DNA of 64,000 bases, taken from NCBI GenBank assembly GCA_963715815.1, contig OY970278.1, positions 1,550,001 through 1,614,000 of the forward strand, written 5' to 3'. The translations under genes and the position numbers were made by a program. This DNA is from JAFAMS01 sp963715815. Lineage in GTDB: Bacteria; Vulcanimicrobiota; Vulcanimicrobiia; Vulcanimicrobiales; Vulcanimicrobiaceae. Each line of letters opens with the position of its first letter. The stretch's first letter is position 1. The notes under the pieces are model-generated. The model made no database searches and was not told the origin of the DNA. It saw nothing but the letters and a program-made list of their open reading frames with translations. Shown piece after piece: positions 32,475 through 41,158 of this stretch.

Positions 32475-33923
32475 ATGACTGAGAATGCCGGGATGACCGC
32501 CCGCCAGGCCGCGTACCTCGATCTCGAGAGGTTCCTCGAGGCTCCCCGCGAGTTGCTGACGCCGCGGCATCAACGCGCGTGTCTTCTGAGCCTCCTCGGT
32601 CACCGTGAGGAAGCGCAGGCAGCGTTCATGGAGCTGCTCGCCGAGGATCCAACGAATTTCGGCGTGCTGAACGACTTCGGGATGTTCCTGTTCTCGGCAG
32701 GTTTGCGAAGGCCGGCACTGGTTGCGCTCACCGAAGCCGTCAAGTGGCACCCCGAAGATGCGTCGGGTCACACGAACCTTGCGAGTCTTTATTTAACGGA
32801 AGGTGACGTAGCTCAGGCGCGCACGCATTTCGAGCGGGCGCTTGCGATCGAGCCGAACCCGAAAGCGCACGAGGGTATGAGTCTCGTCCTCGAGAGACTC
32901 GGCGATGTCGAAGGTGCGCGCGCGCATCGTCCAACGGTCGTGCGAGAGCCGAGCTTGCTCGAAGCCTTTTCGCACAGCGGCGATCCCGTCAAAGTCTTGC
33001 TCGTCGAATCAGTCATCGGCGGAAATCTCTTCGCACACGATTTGCTGCGGTCGCCCGCGTTTGACGTGCGGCAGGTGTTCATCGAATATCTCGAACCCAA
33101 CATGCCGCTTCCGGAACACGATGTCGTGTGGAACGCAATCGGCGATGTGGAGCGGTGTGCGGCGTTGCTCGATGTTGCCCCGACTATTTTTGCGCGCAGC
33201 GATCGAACGGTGTTGAATCGACCGGAAAATGTCCGTCTGACGAGCCGCGACGGCAACGCGCAGCGTTTTGCTTCCGTGCCCGACGTCGTGACGCCGCGCG
33301 CGTATTTGATTCCGCGTACACGTTTGGTGGCTTCAGGTGCGGATATCGTGCGCGAGCTGGGATTGAGCTATCCGATCTTGTTACGCTCTCCGGGCTTTCA
33401 TACCGGCGAATACTTTGTGCGCATCGAGACGGAGAATGATCTGGCAGCGGCAGTTGCCGAACTTCCCGGCAGAGATCTGCTGCTGATCGAGTTTCTCGAC
33501 GTTCGAAACGACGACGGCAAGGTGCGCAAATATCGCGTCGTGATCGTCGCCGGGAAACTCTATCCGCTACACGCGGCCGTTGCGGAGCAGTGGAAGGTGC
33601 ACTACTTTACGGCGGACATGACTGAGAACGCCGCGCATCGCGACGAGGACGCTGCGTTTCTTGCGAATTTCGGGAAAGCGATCGGCGCTCGCGCGGTCAG
33701 CGCGCTCGAACGCGTGCGCGATGTCCTGGGTCTGGACTATGGCGGTATCGATTTTGGAATCGATCGTCAAGGTCGTGTCCTCGTATTTGAGGCGAACGCT
33801 ACGATGATCGTTCCGGAGCCGGAAAAAGAAGAACGTTGGCGTTACAGATTACCGGCCGTTCAACGCATCTATGATGCGGTGCGCAGGATGCTCGTATCGG
33901 ACAAGCAGTCGCCGGCTCCGTAA
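32475..33923 (+). CDS. TPR / ATP-grasp protein (paralogue 2)
   Basis: About 482 residues from ATG 32475 (GTG 32454 and ATG 32493 are alternatives). TPR repeats cover about residues 1-150 (FGVLNDFGMFLFSAGLRRPAL, ASGHTNLASLYLTEGDVAQA). The ligase-like part starts VKVLLVESVIGGNLF, with PLPEHDVVWNAIGDVERC, VLNRPENVRLTSR, PILLRSPGFHTGEYFVRIE, LLIEFLDVRNDDGKVRKYR and HAAVAEQWKVHYF, and ends in the ATP-grasp metal site DYGGIDFGIDRQGRVLVFEAN. Intact, unlike the copy at 1-854. Predicted to ligate a carboxylate to an amine or thiol using ATP; substrate unknown. Confidence 0.8.
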   Translation: MTENAGMTARQAAYLDLERFLEAPRELLTPRHQRACLLSLLGHREEAQAAFMELLAEDPTNFGVLNDFGMFLFSAGLRRPALVALTEAVKWHPEDASGHTNLASLYLTEGDVAQARTHFERALAIEPNPKAHEGMSLVLERLGDVEGARAHRPTVVREPSLLEAFSHSGDPVKVLLVESVIGGNLFAHDLLRSPAFDVRQVFIEYLEPNMPLPEHDVVWNAIGDVERCAALLDVAPTIFARSDRTVLNRPENVRLTSRDGNAQRFASVPDVVTPRAYLIPRTRLVASGADIVRELGLSYPILLRSPGFHTGEYFVRIETENDLAAAVAELPGRDLLLIEFLDVRNDDGKVRKYRVVIVAGKLYPLHAAVAEQWKVHYFTADMTENAAHRDEDAAFLANFGKAIGARAVSALERVRDVLGLDYGGIDFGIDRQGRVLVFEANATMIVPEPEKEERWRYRLPAVQRIYDAVRRMLVSDKQSPAP

Positions 33924-34025
33924 AGTCACAAGGAAGGTAGCGCCGTTCCGCGCTGCCCGTTTTTCTCCAGGCTAGCTCGGGAATGTCGGCTACAGCCTAT
34001 TACTCGGCAGAGGAGAAATCCCGAA

Positions 34026-35717
34026 ATGGCAAGTCCTTCCTCGCGAGTCGCCGCAGGCGCGCTCGCACTCGGCTTCATCTTTTCAACAACGCTTCTGGCG
34101 GGCGCGAAGGGCGGCGGTCTTATCGCCGGCATCGGCGGAACGGTTAGCGGGGCGCTCGGCGGATCCGCTTCCGGTACTGGCCTCGGCGCGTCGGCGCTCG
34201 GCGGCGGTGGTGGCGCCGGATCCATCGGCACCGGAATGCGAAGTTCCATCGCGCTCGATGCGGGCGGCGGGACGTCGAATCTCACTTCATCCAGCAGCGG
34301 CAATGCGTCGGGCACGAGCAACATCGCTCTATCAGGTCCGAGCGGCACAGTAACTTCCGGCGCCTCGTCCGATGCGAATTTCGCAACAGACGCGAAGTCG
34401 ACGATCGGCGCGAACACGAACGGATCGATCAAAACCTTGGCGGACCTTGAGTTGCAGCAGCGCGCAGAGGGAACCGTAAAATCGATTAGTCCTTCGAGCG
34501 TTACGATGGTGCTGGTTAACGGCACTACGCGGACGTATCAGTACACGAGCGGCGCAATGGCTTCAGCATTCCACTCGCTCGTCGGGAGCACGGTTATGCT
34601 TCGCAGTGCTGACGGAGCGCATGTGACGTCGCTTGTCGGAAAGAGCGATGTCGTGCGCGGAAAGATCATCGCGATCGAGGGCGACACCGTCGCGTACGCT
34701 AGTTCGAACGGCGAGGTGCATCTCCTGACCCTCGCAAAGGGCGGTGTCGATCGCTTGAAAGCTCGCCTCGGCTCGATCGTCGTTTCGGCATCGAACGACT
34801 TTGGGCGCACGGCTCAACTAGCCGTTCTCGCGCTTAAGCAGGCATCAATCCTCGGCGAGGTCACCATCGGTAAGATCGATGCGGTCGGGAATGGCGAGGT
34901 CGCGATGCAAGTTGCCGACGCGAAGCAAACATTCGCCGTTAGCGGCGGCGCAACGGCGCAGCTACTTGCGAGCCTCAGAGGAACGACGGTTGCGCTGGAC
35001 GTGCCAGACGGTTATCACGTTAAGAGTGTGTTCACGTCGAAGACGCTCGACGGTCTACTGCGCGCAAGCGGTGCAGCTGCTGCGAGCGGTGCGTTAGACG
35101 CCGACGTGATCAAGACATCGAAGAACAGCGCGACCGTGCAGCTGCGGAACGGCGATGTCGTGACGTACACGGGTAACATTGCTCCGCTGCATTTGCAGCC
35201 GGGGGCTTCCGTCACCCTGACGTCGTCCGACGCGGCGAACGTGCAGCTGAAGAGCGGAACGCACGTCGCACACGTTACGACCAGCGCAAGCGCAACGGGC
35301 GTGATCGTCGCGCAGACGCCGACGACGCTGTCCGTGCAGTTTCCTAATGGAGACGTGCGCAGCTTCGTCGGGGATGCGAAATCCATCGGGTCGACCGTGG
35401 GAGCTCAAGCCACGGTTGGGCCAGCTGACTCGGCGCACGTCCGCGTAACGGCGAACGGGCATCAAGCGGTACTCGTTGACGCAAAGGCGTGCGCGACGAT
35501 CAATGCCGGTTGCGGCGCAGAGGCCGGCATCGTGACGTCGGTTGCCGGCGATCGTGCTTCGATCGCGCTCGCGAATGGCGAGACGTTGACGCTTGGCCGC
35601 GATCAAGGCGCTGCAAATCTGCACGTCGACAGCAGCGTGATCGTTCAGCCGCTGAACTCGACGAACGTGATCGTCTCTTCGGAGGGGAACGCGGTAGCGA
35701 TGGTCTCCGGTCGCTAG
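34026..35717 (+). CDS. Secreted six-repeat beta-rich protein, unknown
   Basis: 563 residues with a signal peptide (ALALGFIFSTTLLAGAKG) and a Gly/Ser-rich region up to residue 135. Six divergent repeats begin near residues 147, 211, 277, 357, 424 and 500. Each has the form G-x-V/I-x-x-I/V ... VxLxNGxxxTYxxxxG, for example AEGTVKSISPSSVTMVLVNG, TGVIVAQTPTTLSVQFPNG and AGIVTSVAGDRASIALANGE. The pattern recalls small beta-barrel units such as DUF5666, but I cannot name the family. GAGGAG lies 10 bases before the ATG. A strong terminator follows. Confidence 0.75.
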   Translation: MASPSSRVAAGALALGFIFSTTLLAGAKGGGLIAGIGGTVSGALGGSASGTGLGASALGGGGGAGSIGTGMRSSIALDAGGGTSNLTSSSSGNASGTSNIALSGPSGTVTSGASSDANFATDAKSTIGANTNGSIKTLADLELQQRAEGTVKSISPSSVTMVLVNGTTRTYQYTSGAMASAFHSLVGSTVMLRSADGAHVTSLVGKSDVVRGKIIAIEGDTVAYASSNGEVHLLTLAKGGVDRLKARLGSIVVSASNDFGRTAQLAVLALKQASILGEVTIGKIDAVGNGEVAMQVADAKQTFAVSGGATAQLLASLRGTTVALDVPDGYHVKSVFTSKTLDGLLRASGAAAASGALDADVIKTSKNSATVQLRNGDVVTYTGNIAPLHLQPGASVTLTSSDAANVQLKSGTHVAHVTTSASATGVIVAQTPTTLSVQFPNGDVRSFVGDAKSIGSTVGAQATVGPADSAHVRVTANGHQAVLVDAKACATINAGCGAEAGIVTSVAGDRASIALANGETLTLGRDQGAANLHVDSSVIVQPLNSTNVIVSSEGNAVAMVSGR

Positions 35718-35743
35718 AGCGAGCGCTCTATTCCGTGCATCAG

Positions 35744-35778
35744 ATCGCGCGCCGTATTATTACGGCGCGCGATTTTTA
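35744..35778. terminator. Rho-independent terminator, bidirectional
   Basis: A perfect 13-base stem (ATCGCGCGCCGTA / TACGGCGCGCGAT) with a TTAT loop is followed by TTTTAT. It ends the secreted repeat gene. The stop of the convergent YciI-like gene (35760-35762) lies inside the hairpin. Confidence 0.85.
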
Positions 35779-36089
35779 TACTCCGACGACGCGCGCGCCT
35801 TGCCCAGCAAGATGGTGAACGGCTCGATACTCACGGTGACGAGATGCTCCGGCGTCCAAGGATCGTCATCCAGGCACTTTTCGAGCGACGCTGCATCCGG
35901 TGCGCTCATAACGTGCAGCACGCGCTTGGCATCATCTTCGTCACCGAGCGGACCGCCCAATACGATCGAGCCAGCGTCGGCTAGGTCGTCCATGAACGTT
36001 GCATGCGCATCCCATTGCGCTTGGCGGCGCATCGGCAGGGACCAATCCCATTGCGGGCCACGTTCGCGGATTACGACAAAGTGAGGCAC
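35760..36089 (-). CDS. YciI-like domain protein
   Basis: 109 residues: MPHFVVIRERGPQWDWSLPM, QWDAHATFMDDLADAGSIVLGGPLGDE, RVLHVMSAPDAASLEKCLDDDPW and LVTVSIEPFTILLG match the YCII/DGPF-like ferredoxin-fold family. The pattern includes the expected His in the HATFM segment and Asp-Pro-Trp near the end. Function not established; members are possible small hydrolases or dimeric binding proteins. The gene ends within the terminator of the convergent gene. Confidence 0.8.
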   Translation of the reverse strand: MPHFVVIRERGPQWDWSLPMRRQAQWDAHATFMDDLADAGSIVLGGPLGDEDDAKRVLHVMSAPDAASLEKCLDDDPWTPEHLVTVSIEPFTILLGKARASSEYKNRAP

Positions 36090-36129
36090 GCCATGCTAAA
36101 CACAGCATGCTCCACGAGAGTTATCGCGA

Positions 36130-37620
36130 CTACGGAATAGGTGTGGGCTTCACCGTCGGCTTTGGCGAGGGCGGATGCGCTTGTGGTTGTGCCGGACGCT
36201 GGTGCATTTGTGGCGGTGCCGGGCGTGGCGTCGCCATGGCCGGTCGTGATTGCGCCGGCGCTGCTTGTACCGGGCGTTGTTGCATTTGTGGCGGTGCCGG
36301 GCGTGGCGTCGCCATAGCCGGTCGTGATTGCGCCGGCGCTGCTCGCACCGGGCGTTGTTGCATTTGTGGCGGTGCCGGACGTGGCGTCTCCATGGCCGGT
36401 CGTGATTGCGCCGGCGCTGCTTGTGCCGGCGCTGCTTGTGCAGGGCGTTGTTGTGCCGGCGCCGCTGCCGGGCGCACGATGGCGTGTTGCGCCGCGGCGC
36501 GATCCTGCGTCGTTACGGGCGGACCAGCCGGCTTTGCGGCAGCGGTGAAGGGGTGAACCGCAGCTGTCACCGGAGGTGCGCCGTGATTTACAGTCGAGAG
36601 CAGTGTACGATCGGCGGCCGCATAGTGCATGTGCTGCACTTGCGCGGATGTCATCGGTAGACGGCGCTGGCTCGCATTCGAATTTTGCGTCGCTGTCGGA
36701 TGCGACGTGATCCCGTGCGGGCCACCGTTGTAGCTGACGCGGTTGCCAGTGTTGTTGTTGACGGCGGGATCACTGTAGACGTTGCGAACGTTCGTCTCGT
36801 TCACGTGCAGGATGGCGGTGTTGTAGTGGAACTCGGAACCTTCCCAACGGCCACCAACGAAGCCGTTGCCGAAGTAACCGCCGCCATAGTTGATGCCGCC
36901 GTAGAAGCCGACGTTAATACCCCAATAGCCGGGGACGAATCCGTAGTAGCCGTTATGCCAGGCCCAATAGCCGGGCGTCCAGACGTAACCCGCCTGCGGC
37001 GCTTCGATCCACACGCCGGGCACCCAGTAGTAGCCGGCCGGGCCCCATGCCCAGTATCCCGGTTGCCACTGATAGTTCTGGTCGGGGCACGGCGGGGGTT
37101 CGTAGTCGGGGATCGGCGGCGGCGCGACATTGACGTTGTAGTCCGCTTGGGATACATACTCCGCCGGCGCCTGAGCTTCGTTTTGTCCCATTCCGCCCAT
37201 CCTGATCGCCACGAGGTGATCGGTTTCGTCCCATGAGACGCGCGCGCCAAGAGCTTGCGAGATGAAGCGCAGCGGGACATATGTGCTCGCGCCGACGATG
37301 AACGGGGCGACGTCGAGCGTCTGCGGTTCGCCATTCACGTCCGCTTGCGTCGAGCCAATGTGCAGAGAGATCGATTTCCGGTGGCCCTGCGCGTTGATTT
37401 GGCCGTTATCGTAGACGACGCTCGCGCCGAGATTTTCGAATACGCCGCGCAGCGGTACGAAGACGCGCCCGTCCTGGAGCAGCGGCCCCGGCGACACGTC
37501 GACGGGATTGCCGTTGATCGTAATTGCGACTTGCGCTTCGGCAGCCAGGCCGAGAGCCAGGGTGAATGCCACAGCCGTACAGAGGCCTACCAGTCTCTGT
37601 GATTTCGATAATATTTTCAA
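36130..37620 (-). CDS. Copper-amine-oxidase N-domain protein with YxWxPGxW repeats and Pro/Ala/Gln tandem tail
   Basis: 496 residues, secreted (LCTAVAFTLALGLAAEAQ). Stalk domain at about residues 30-140 with VFVPLRGVFENLGASVVYD and STYVPLRFISQALGARVSWDETDH, the two-lobe copper-amine-oxidase N-terminal fold. Then comes a WQPGYWAWGPAGYYWVPGVW-type Tyr/Trp/Gly repeat region (about 185-260), an Asn-rich region, and a tail of 26-residue repeats (RPAPPQMQQRPV..AAPAQSRPAMATP). It has no catalytic oxidase domain, so it is a surface or envelope structural protein. AT-rich start region; no co-oriented neighbour. Confidence 0.85.
   Translation of the reverse strand: MKILSKSQRLVGLCTAVAFTLALGLAAEAQVAITINGNPVDVSPGPLLQDGRVFVPLRGVFENLGASVVYDNGQINAQGHRKSISLHIGSTQADVNGEPQTLDVAPFIVGASTYVPLRFISQALGARVSWDETDHLVAIRMGGMGQNEAQAPAEYVSQADYNVNVAPPPIPDYEPPPCPDQNYQWQPGYWAWGPAGYYWVPGVWIEAPQAGYVWTPGYWAWHNGYYGFVPGYWGINVGFYGGINYGGGYFGNGFVGGRWEGSEFHYNTAILHVNETNVRNVYSDPAVNNNTGNRVSYNGGPHGITSHPTATQNSNASQRRLPMTSAQVQHMHYAAADRTLLSTVNHGAPPVTAAVHPFTAAAKPAGPPVTTQDRAAAQHAIVRPAAAPAQQRPAQAAPAQAAPAQSRPAMETPRPAPPQMQQRPVRAAPAQSRPAMATPRPAPPQMQQRPVQAAPAQSRPAMATPRPAPPQMHQRPAQPQAHPPSPKPTVKPTPIP
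36190..36440. repeat. In-frame tandem repeat, about 78 bp period
   Basis: The motif GCATTTGTGGCGGTGCCGGG recurs near 36205, 36283 and 36360 with long identical stretches between. It encodes about three copies of a 26-residue Pro/Ala/Gln unit of the preceding gene, with a few substitutions (Val/Thr, Ala/Glu). A source of length variation and of assembly collapse. Confidence 0.85.
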
Positions 37621-37736
37621 GATAAGTTCCCCTTACCCGTAAACCAAGCAATCTAGCGCCTGCGCTCGCGCCGGACCGAGTGACGGCAAGGGAGGGAGGG
37701 CGCCTACAACGTAAGGCGCTTACCGCCGCAAAACAC

Positions 37737-37824
37737 GGGTAGGTGGTCGAGTGGTTAAAGGCACCAGACTGTAAATCTGGCACGCGAAAGCGTTACGCTG
37801 GTTCAAATCCAGCCCTGCCCACCA
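37737..37824 (+). tRNA. tRNA-Tyr(GUA)
   Basis: 88 bases, class II with long variable arm (CACGCGAAAGCGTTAC). Acceptor GGGTAGG/CCTGCCC, anticodon loop CTGTAAA (anticodon GUA), T-arm CTGGTTCAAATCCAG, CCA encoded. Six bases before tRNA-Gly. Confidence 0.96.
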
Positions 37825-37830
37825 GTTTTC

Positions 37831-37904
37831 GCGGGTGTTGCATAGTGGTAATGCCCTTGCCTTCCAAGCAAGAGATGCGAGTTCGATTCTCGCCACCCGC
37901 TCCA
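37831..37904 (+). tRNA. tRNA-Gly(UCC)
   Basis: 74 bases with encoded CCA. Acceptor GCGGGTG/CACCCGC, anticodon loop CTTCCAA (anticodon UCC), T-arm GCGAGTTCGATTCTCGC. Its 3' end is only 11 bases before the livH start codon with no terminator, so the transporter mRNA may begin on the tRNA transcript. Confidence 0.96.
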
Positions 37905-37915
37905 AGGATTCGCGA

Positions 37916-38782
37916 ATGCACGTCGTCCAGCTGCTAGTCAACGGGATTTTGCTGGGCGGCGTGTTCGCGCTTTCAGCGCTTGGCTTCAATATTATTTTCG
38001 GCGTGATGCGCGTCGTAAATCTCGCGCACGGCGATTTCGTGGTGCTGGCGGCGATGCTGTGTGCGTTCATCTTTGGCGCGATCGGCATCAACCCGCTGAT
38101 CGTGCTTCCCGCGGTGATCGTGATCGGATTTCTCGCCGGCGCCGCGATCCACAGGTTTCTCTTGCGGAAGCTCCCGGGCGAGATTGCATCTGCGGAAGCA
38201 TCGTCGCTCACGCTGACGTTCGGGCTCTCGTTCTTTCTTGCCGGCGGCGGACTTGCGGTGTTCGGCGGTTCGTTTCGTTCCGTTCCATATTTGACGGGCG
38301 CGTTCCAAATCGCCGGAATCTCGGTTCCGCAAGCGAAGCTACTCGCGTTCGTTGCTGCGCTTGTGCTTGCAGTGCTGCTCGGCGCGTTCTTGCGCTACAC
38401 GCGCCTCGGTTGCGCGATACGCGCGACCAGCCAGCACGTCGAGGGCGCGCTTGCATGCGGCGTCGACATCGATCGCGTTCGCACGGTTAGCTTCGCGCTC
38501 GGCACCGCGGTTGCCGCCGCGGCCGGGACGCTGATGAGCATGATCTACAACTTGAGCCCGCAGATGGGCGTCGAGTTCACGGTCAATGCGTTCGCCGTCG
38601 TCGTGATCGGCGGGCTCGGCAATTATGCCGGATGTATTCTTGGCGCCATCATTCTCGGTCTCGCGAACGAGTTCACGAGCTACTATATCGGCGCGAGCTT
38701 AGCGGAAGCGGCGCCGTACGTGCTGTTCATTCTCGTCTTGCTCTTGCGGCCATCGGGTCTTTTAGGCCGGCGCGCCACGTGA
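37916..38782 (+). CDS. livH: Branched-chain amino-acid-type ABC transporter permease, LivH family
   Basis: 288 residues, polytopic membrane protein starting MHVVQLLVNGILLGGVFALSA with FNIIFGVMRVVNLAHGDFV. It contains the permease EAA-like region GCAIRATSQHVEGALACGVD and AFAVVVIGGLGNYAGCILGA, the LivH hallmark. Import of branched-chain amino acids or related compounds (amides, urea, aromatic acids occur in the family). Stop overlaps the next start (GTGA). Confidence 0.92.
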   Translation: MHVVQLLVNGILLGGVFALSALGFNIIFGVMRVVNLAHGDFVVLAAMLCAFIFGAIGINPLIVLPAVIVIGFLAGAAIHRFLLRKLPGEIASAEASSLTLTFGLSFFLAGGGLAVFGGSFRSVPYLTGAFQIAGISVPQAKLLAFVAALVLAVLLGAFLRYTRLGCAIRATSQHVEGALACGVDIDRVRTVSFALGTAVAAAAGTLMSMIYNLSPQMGVEFTVNAFAVVVIGGLGNYAGCILGAIILGLANEFTSYYIGASLAEAAPYVLFILVLLLRPSGLLGRRAT

Positions 38783-39693
38783 AGCGGTTAGTCTGGCCGC
38801 TCGCGATCCTTGCGGTGATCGCGCTCGTCGTCGCGCCGCTGCGCCTGAACGGCTACTTCGTGAACCTCATCTATATAACGATGGTGTACGTAGGTCTGGC
38901 GTACGGCTGGAACATCATCTCGGGCTACGCGGGCTATTTCTCGTTCGGGCAGATTACGTTTTTCGGCCTCGGCGCGTATACGACTGGATTCTTGATCAAT
39001 TATCTGCACTGGTACTGGATGCTCGCGGCGCTGGGCGGCGGCGTGGTCGCGCTTGCGATTGCATTTCCGATCGGTTACGTGATGCTTCGCTTGCGTGGTC
39101 CGTTCTTTGCGATGGGGATGTTCGGCATGGCGCAAACGGTGCGCGTGTTGATCACGGCATTCCCGGCGACGGGTGCCGGCGCGGGCTTGTTCTTGCCGCC
39201 TGGAAGCGACGTCACCGCGGTTTACTATTGGACGCTTGCAGTCGCGCTTGGCGCGATCGTGCTAACGATCTGGATCGACCGCAGCGCATTTGGGCTGCGC
39301 TTGCAGGCGCTACGCGAAGACGAACAAGTCGCCGGGACGCTGGCTGTGAACGTCACGCGCGAGAAAATCTACGCCTTTGCGATGAGCGCGCTGATCCCGG
39401 GGCTCCTGGGCGGCGGCTTCATCTATTACTTGACGTACATCGAGCCGGACGCGGCGTTCTCGTCGCGTCTGGATCTGCAATCGATCGTGATGACGATTCT
39501 CGGCGGCGTCGGGACGGTGTGGGGGCCGCTCATCGGCGGCGTCGTCATGACGCAGATTGCCGAGCAGCTGTGGGCCAAGTTCCCGCAAGCTTATCTCATG
39601 ATCTTCGGCGGACTCTTGGTCGCGTTGCTCTTGCTCTTGCCGCGCGGAATCGTTCCCGCGCTGCGTGCACGTTTTGGTACCGCTGATGAGTGA
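38779..39693 (+). CDS. livM: Branched-chain amino-acid-type ABC transporter permease, LivM family
   Basis: 304 residues, starting at GTG 38779 within the livH stop. YVGLAYGWNIISGYAGYFSFGQITFFGLGAYT and IDRSAFGLRLQALREDEQVAGTLAVNV are LivM signatures. About nine hydrophobic helices follow, ending ALRARFGTADE. Pairs with LivH to form the channel. Its stop overlaps the livG start by 8 bp, which is typical translational coupling. Confidence 0.93.
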   Translation: MKRLVWPLAILAVIALVVAPLRLNGYFVNLIYITMVYVGLAYGWNIISGYAGYFSFGQITFFGLGAYTTGFLINYLHWYWMLAALGGGVVALAIAFPIGYVMLRLRGPFFAMGMFGMAQTVRVLITAFPATGAGAGLFLPPGSDVTAVYYWTLAVALGAIVLTIWIDRSAFGLRLQALREDEQVAGTLAVNVTREKIYAFAMSALIPGLLGGGFIYYLTYIEPDAAFSSRLDLQSIVMTILGGVGTVWGPLIGGVVMTQIAEQLWAKFPQAYLMIFGGLLVALLLLLPRGIVPALRARFGTADE

Positions 39694-40423
39694 AGCGCTG
39701 CTCGTCGTCGATAATGTTTCGGTCGCGTTCGGCGGCGTCGAAGCGCTAAGCGGCGTTTCGCTCGAGATTCGCGCGGGCGAAGTGTTTTGTCTGATCGGCC
39801 CCAACGGCGCGGGAAAGACGACGCTGTTCAACGTGATTAGCGGGATCGTGCGTCCCTCATCGGGCGACGTGCGCTTCCTCGGCGAGTCCCTGTTGGGTTG
39901 GCCCATGCATAAAATTGCGTCGGCTGGAATCGCGCGGACCTATCAGATCGTGCGACCGTTCGGCGCGCTGAGCGTTGTGGACAATGTGGCGGTCGGCGCG
40001 CTTGCGCATACGCATTCGAAGCGCTCGGCGCGCAGCGTTGCGCGCGAGATCGTCGATTTTGTCGGGCTCGGTCATCTCGCGCGACGCCGTGCATCCACGC
40101 TCACGCTCACGCAGCGCAAACGGCTCGAAGTCGCGCGCGCGCTTGCGCTGCAGCCCAAACTGCTGTTGCTTGACGAGGTGATGGCCGGTTTGACGCCGAC
40201 CGAAATGGACGCCATGGCCGAGTTCATCGTCGAGCTTGGCAAGCGCGGAATCGGCACGGTGTGCGGCATCGAGCACGTGATGCGGCTCGTCATGCGCATC
40301 TCGCAGCGGATCGTTGTGCTTGACGCGGGGAAGAATATTGCCGAAGGCAATCCTCGGGAGATCGTTTCGGATCCGCGCGTAATTGAAGCGTATCTCGGCG
40401 CGCCGATCAGCGAGGCTCCCTAA
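39686..40423 (+). CDS. livG: ABC transporter ATPase, LivG family
   Basis: 245 residues. Walker A GPNGAGKTTLFNVI, LivG-specific GIARTYQIVRPFGALSV, Walker B PKLLLLDEVMAGL, and H-loop GIEHVM. The signature motif is unusual: TLTLTQRKRLEVARAL in place of LSGGQQ/YGxQR, as seen in many LivG proteins. ATP hydrolysis drives import. TAATG overlap with livF. Confidence 0.93.
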   Translation: MSEALLVVDNVSVAFGGVEALSGVSLEIRAGEVFCLIGPNGAGKTTLFNVISGIVRPSSGDVRFLGESLLGWPMHKIASAGIARTYQIVRPFGALSVVDNVAVGALAHTHSKRSARSVAREIVDFVGLGHLARRRASTLTLTQRKRLEVARALALQPKLLLLDEVMAGLTPTEMDAMAEFIVELGKRGIGTVCGIEHVMRLVMRISQRIVVLDAGKNIAEGNPREIVSDPRVIEAYLGAPISEAP

Positions 40424-41136
40424 TGGCGCTCCTTGAAGCATCGGGGCTCGAAGCCGCGTACGGCGACTTTAAGGCCTTGCACGGCGTTTCGTTCACGGTC
40501 GAACGCGGTGAGATCGTCAGCATCGTCGGCGCGAACGGCGCCGGTAAAACGACGACACTCAAATCGTTGCTTGGGATCATGCGTCCATCGGCTGGCACGA
40601 TCACGTTCGAGGGCGCGCGCATCGACGGGTGCCGGCCGGCCGATATCGTCGAGCGCGGAGTCGCACTCGTTCCGGAAGGGCGTAATCTCTTTCGCGAGAT
40701 GTCGGTCGAGGAAAACATCGCGATGGGCGCGCATGTGCCGCGCGCGCACAAAGCGATGCGCGAGCGAATGCAACAGATGTTCGAGCAATTTCCGATGTTG
40801 GCGGAGCGCCGTCGTCAGGCCGCGGGGACGCTCTCCGGCGGGCAGCAGCAGATCGTCGCGATCGCGCGAGCGCTCATGTCGGAGCCGAGCGTCTTGCTGA
40901 TGGATGAGCCTTCGCTTGGACTCGCTCCGAAAGTAACGCTCGAAGTCTTCGGCCTGATCCGTCGCATCAACGAGCGCGGCATTGCGGTGGTCTTGGTCGA
41001 GCAAAACGTCGTCCAGGCGCTGGAGCTTGCGTCGCGTGCGTACGTCATCAGCGAGGGGCGGACCGTAATGGAAGGCGCGGCGGCTGAAATTCGTGCCAAT
41101 GAAGACGTTAAGCGCCGCTTCCTAGGAGAGGTTTGA
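40423..41136 (+). CDS. livF: ABC transporter ATPase, LivF family
   Basis: 237 residues. Walker A GANGAGKTTTLKSLLG, Q-loop region VPEGRNLFREMSVEENI, signature TLSGGQQQIVAIARALM, Walker B SVLLMDEPSLGLAP, H-loop replaced by VEQNV (LivF-typical). Second ATPase of the heterodimer. The binding-protein gene follows after 22 bp. Confidence 0.93.
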   Translation: MALLEASGLEAAYGDFKALHGVSFTVERGEIVSIVGANGAGKTTTLKSLLGIMRPSAGTITFEGARIDGCRPADIVERGVALVPEGRNLFREMSVEENIAMGAHVPRAHKAMRERMQQMFEQFPMLAERRRQAAGTLSGGQQQIVAIARALMSEPSVLLMDEPSLGLAPKVTLEVFGLIRRINERGIAVVLVEQNVVQALELASRAYVISEGRTVMEGAAAEIRANEDVKRRFLGEV

Positions 41137-41158
41137 AGACTGCGCCAAACCGGGGCGC

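Noticed and set aside
36190..36440. CRISPR-like array
   Set aside because: The repeats are contiguous, about 78 bp, in frame and without unique spacers; they encode a Pro/Ala/Gln tail.
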